Source of the DNA: Gigantopelta aegis
Taxonomy: Eukaryota; Mollusca; Gastropoda; Neomphalida; Peltospiridae
Direction: 5' to 3'
Assembly: GCF_016097555.1 (NCBI RefSeq)
Contig: NC_054707.1
Span: 48,694,766-48,758,765, forward strand
DNA: 64,000 nucleotides
Each line of letters starts with the position of its first letter. Position 1 is the first letter of the stretch. This document shows positions 11,181 through 64,000 of this stretch, in pieces. The position numbers and the translations under genes were made by a program. The notes under the pieces were generated by a model. It did not search any database and had not been told where the DNA came from. It saw nothing but the letters and a program-made list of their open reading frames with translations.

Positions 11181-11705
11181 TCAAATACTAGTATGTATGG
11201 GCGATGCGGGAACGACCTGATTCTTCCCGGAGCGCCTGTAGGAGGACTGCCACTCTACCAGGATTTGCTTAACAGACTCAAGCTTGTTCGCAACCGCACC
11301 GTTCCAAAGATCTTGCCAAGTCGAATAGATATCTTGGTTAATACGATATTTAAAATCACTGTAGGGGACACCAACACTGGCACCAATAAAACTAGACTTG
11401 GGAGCAGAATTTGCCTTTTCGTTGCCATTAATGCCAACATGACTGGGTACCCAACAGAATAAGACATCATTATTGGCAATAGTGCAAAAGACACACCTTC
11501 GTATCACCATCCCAACCAAAGGATGCCTAGAGACATGGAAATGAGTCCGTAAAAATAATGTATTTGGATATATATGAATCCTTAATGCTTCCAGGGCTTT
11601 AATGATTGCTAAAATTTTTGCAGTAAAAATCAATGCTAAATTGAGCAATTTCTTGGAAATTATTGTATCTGGTGGAGGGGAAGGGGTGCCCACATATATT
11701 TTCAT
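11181..11705 (-). pseudogene. non-LTR retrotransposon RNase H fragment
   Basis: A 174-codon open frame includes VLFCWVPSHVGINGNEKAN and W-DLWN-A--NKL--VK--L-EWQSSYR, the RNase H region and tail typical of I/Jockey-like non-LTR elements as I know them. The catalytic Glu usually found in the AEL-AI helix is Lys here (AKILAI). The SDS block is scrambled by a frameshift, and the end shifts frame at the RIAHT site. It is truncated at both ends, with a poly-A/T tract at 11141-11169 beyond the 3' side. Confidence 0.75.
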
Positions 11706-12239
11706 ACGTCACCATCTAATGTGGGGGTGGGGTGGGGGGTTGAACGCACGCACGTGTAGGTCGCTATACATTGTTAAACAAAATAAAAAAATAAATGCAT
11801 TGTCACATCTAATTTTACGCTATTCGCCGATATATACATTTTTTTTTTACACAGGATCTAACAATAAAAAATTGTAATTAAAAATGCATGACTACAAATA
11901 TATTCCATTAGAATTGTATGTGGCATTAGAAGAGGTAACGTACGGATGGGAGTTGTGTTGAGCATGAACAATTTATATACGCTTGCAAACATGACATGGA
12001 AAGAAAGGTGTGTGTATGCGTCATGAATGAATTTTTTTTGGGTGGGGGGGGCGAAGGGGTGGGGTGGGGGGTGTTTACATATTTTAATTATGTTTCGAAA
12101 GAACATCTGTGACAGATTAGTTTTGTCAGCTAATTAGATTAATATACTGATGAGTTAAATAGGCCTACACTTAATTTGTCTACTGTAAAGTTGATGATTA
12201 TCTAATCCGTAAATCGTCTTATCTGGGTCTTACGCACAT

Positions 12240-12284
12240 AATGGGATGTAGCCTAGTGGTAACGCGTTCACTTCTCACCATGTA
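12240..12284 (+). repeat. short SINE head fragment (type B)
   Basis: GGGATGTAGCCTAGTGGTAA followed by a CGCG-TTC-CTTCTC stretch resembles the type B tRNA-like head. Only about 45 bases remain. Confidence 0.4.
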
Positions 12285-12657
12285 TTTCCATTATTCTACC
12301 GAAATATTAGTTGTAATCCATGTAAAGATGTGTGTCGATTTGTTTGCAACCCTATACAACTGTTTGGCAATAATGTTAATGTGAATAAATGTAATCCAGA
12401 TTTTGGGACTGTTGTTTAATTCGGGCAAAAATCAGCCCCCCCCCCCCCTCCCTAAAAAATGGGAGCCAGTACGCCTATGCAGATGTTTCGCTCCAAAACT
12501 AATTTGCCACCATTTTGACCAGTTCGCTCCAAATGTCAGTTCGCTCGCAACTATCTGTCAGTTCGGCTCCTTCTCCAGCAAAGATGATTTTACAAGAAAT
12601 TGCTTGTTATTATTATTATTATTATTATTGTTTTGTTTTTGTTTTGCGCGCTTAAGA

Positions 12658-12660
<3 letters not shown>

Positions 12661-12715
<55 letters not shown>
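12661..12715. repeat. (GT)n microsatellite
   Basis: About 27 uninterrupted TG units, preceded by a short TTA repeat near 12606. Confidence 0.95.
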
Positions 12716-12718
<3 letters not shown>

Positions 12719-13079
12719 TTTGTTAACATGTCTTATCCCGAGTGTTCAAACACGTTATCTGTGAGCACACCCGCTAATTAAAATGAGAGGTTGATGATTA
12801 TATCGGCTGACACCAAAGATGCGGCCTCTTCTTATTTGTGTAAGTGGCATTCACTGTCATTTTTGTGCTAGTCGGATTAACCACTGAGCAAAACACGACA
12901 AGAGTCTTATTCTCCAAAAACTGCACTGAATGCAGTACAAAGAACATATATATAGAATTAATTCATAAATTGTTTTGGACATAATGTATCATTTAACATG
13001 TGTTTAACCCGGAGGGCTGACACTCTCCATAACAATTTGTTTATATTTCTACAATTTAATTAATAGATATGTTTTTACA

Positions 13080-13372
13080 TGTAGAAAACAAAGGGTAAAA
13101 AAAGTACTCGCATTTGATCGTTTTGTATAATAACTAGGCATATATAATTTTTCTCGAAATGTAAAGATAGACAATTAGAAATACAGTGAATCTCGTCACC
13201 AACATCCGTATTACATAACTGACAATCTGTTGTGTCTCGCAAAATTATACCATCTGCCAGTTTCAACTCGTAGTTTGGCATTACCAAATTTAAATTTATA
13301 CATTAATTTGTCAAACATTATTGACAGTTTTAATAAATAATTTTCTAGTTTAAATTCCTGCTTAAACATTTT
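13080..13372 (-). pseudogene. retrotransposon C-terminal fragment (Cys-rich GDE-H region)
   Basis: Read on the minus strand, one frame gives FKFGNAKLRVETGRWYNFAR and, after a +1 shift near 13213, CQLCNTDVGDEIHCISNC. This pattern (FGN-KL-VE-GRW, then C-LC----GDE-H----C) is the usual end of many lophotrochozoan reverse transcriptases. The frameshift makes it non-functional. Identification is from memory of the pattern. Confidence 0.6.
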
Positions 13373-13558
13373 GTAATAATTCATTTAGACGAGCTATTTT
13401 TATCATTGTTCCATCTTCAAGAAGATAATCACCTCCGAAAACACACATTCCACATCCCAACGCGTGGCTAACAAGGGTGATTTGTTTTTGTTTTTGGGGG
13501 GGAGGGGGCGAACAAGTAATTAATTGGGAACATTCTTGTAAACTGTCAGAGTAAAAAC

Positions 13559-13565
13559 ATATATA

Positions 13566-13601
<36 letters not shown>

Positions 13602-13631
13602 TGTATGTATGTATGTATGTATGTATGTATC
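13559..13631. repeat. (AT)n/(ATGT)n microsatellite
   Basis: A short AT run grows into about 15 ATGT units, followed by three degenerate CCATCATTCCATGTAT-like units to about 13665. Confidence 0.95.
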
Positions 13632-14244
13632 CATCATTCCATGTATCCATCATTCCATGTATCCATTCAAATCCATATTTAGATCGCCTTTCATCTGGGG
13701 TTGGGGTGGGGAGACAGGCACGTGTACAGGAATTTTAGCAGGGGTATGTGTGTGTATATACTGTGGCGACCGAATTTTATTAGTGGAGTGGGTCTAATCA
13801 TGTTCCCCAGAAATGTATTTTAAAAAAAGAGAGAAAATTTGCTTGAGCCATGGAGTTTCGAGCCCCTCTTCCCCCGCATACGCGCCCCCTCTCCCTAGTC
13901 TTTTATATTTTTTGGTCTCCCCATAACACAGCTAATTATTATGTTGAAACACATTTATTATTCTAAACTACTGATACCACAATTTACTTGTTATAAATAG
14001 AACAACGACGAATAATACCATAACTATTTCGCAATCGAGGCCTGTGGTGTAGTATAGATAATGTTTAGAAAATAGTATAGATGCAAAACGGAAGAATCCA
14101 TTTCTGTAGGTGCCCGTCGAAATGGATTTTAACAGTATGAATCATAGGCCATTTTATCTGAACTAACTTTTAATTAACCAAAATGTGATGTCATACTATT
14201 TTGATTTTAATGTGTTTTAACGGATTTGCTGCCGTTGGGGCAAA

Positions 14245-63836
<49,592 letters not shown>

Positions 63837-63852
63837 GTAAGTGACATGAAAG

Positions 63853-64000
63853 TTTTGTTTTGTTCAATGACACCACTAGAGCATGTTAATTTATTAATCA
63901 TCGGCTATTGGATGTCAAACATATGATAATTTTCGACATGTACATTTAAGCAGCAAATGATCTTCGATATGCACTTTCCCACAGACAGGACAGCACATAC
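63853..64000 (-). repeat. SINE, running off the right edge
   Basis: TTCAATGACACCACTAGAGC, ATCATCGGCTATTGGATGTC and GCACTTTCCCACAGACAGGA. It follows exon 9 by only 16 bases. Confidence 0.85.

Overview
This is animal nuclear DNA, most probably from a mollusc. It is AT-rich, has GT-AG introns, and holds only two recognisable host genes in 64 kb. Everything else is dispersed repeats: tRNA-headed SINEs whose 3' part matches what I know as the molluscan V-SINE type (RUDI-like), many short terminal-inverted-repeat (TIR) elements with target-site duplications (TSDs), decayed retrotransposon pieces, one broken Tc1 transposase, long minisatellites and dinucleotide tracts. I see no bacterial-type operon, CRISPR array, rRNA or functional tRNA gene.

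Layout. (1) 1-5480: no host gene recognised; a 142-bp hAT-like MITE, two related ~560-bp TIR elements with 9-bp TSDs, and a weak candidate terminal exon at 3062-3277. (2) 5752-7873, minus strand: TMEM177, two coding exons, 324 residues. (3) 7876-14244: intergenic or 5' regulatory DNA, with a MITE, a 196-bp inverted duplication, a telomere-like TIR insert inside a SINE, and RNase H and RT fragments. (4) 14245 to the right edge, plus strand: the first nine coding exons (281 codons) of a Yurt/EPB41L5-type FERM protein, running off the window. Intron 1 is about 33.2 kb and takes up half the window.

All nine exon junctions of the FERM gene join in frame with GT/AG borders and give an unbroken FERM F1, F2 and start of F3. 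TMEM177 (mitochondrial inner membrane, COX2/COX20 assembly in human) and EPB41L5 (cell polarity and cortical cytoskeleton) do not work together. They are also near neighbours on human chromosome 2q14 as I remember it, so their adjacency here, head to head, looks like ancient microsynteny.

The best material for a second look is structural: a 48-bp minisatellite that runs into the acceptor of FERM exon 2; a 33-bp array ending about 55 bp before exon 6; a 1.55-kb array of 50-bp units in intron 6; an eightfold tandem array of a SINE tRNA-like head; SINEs that swap heads and tails; and nested insertions whose order can be read from their TSDs. I did not find a new protein-coding system.
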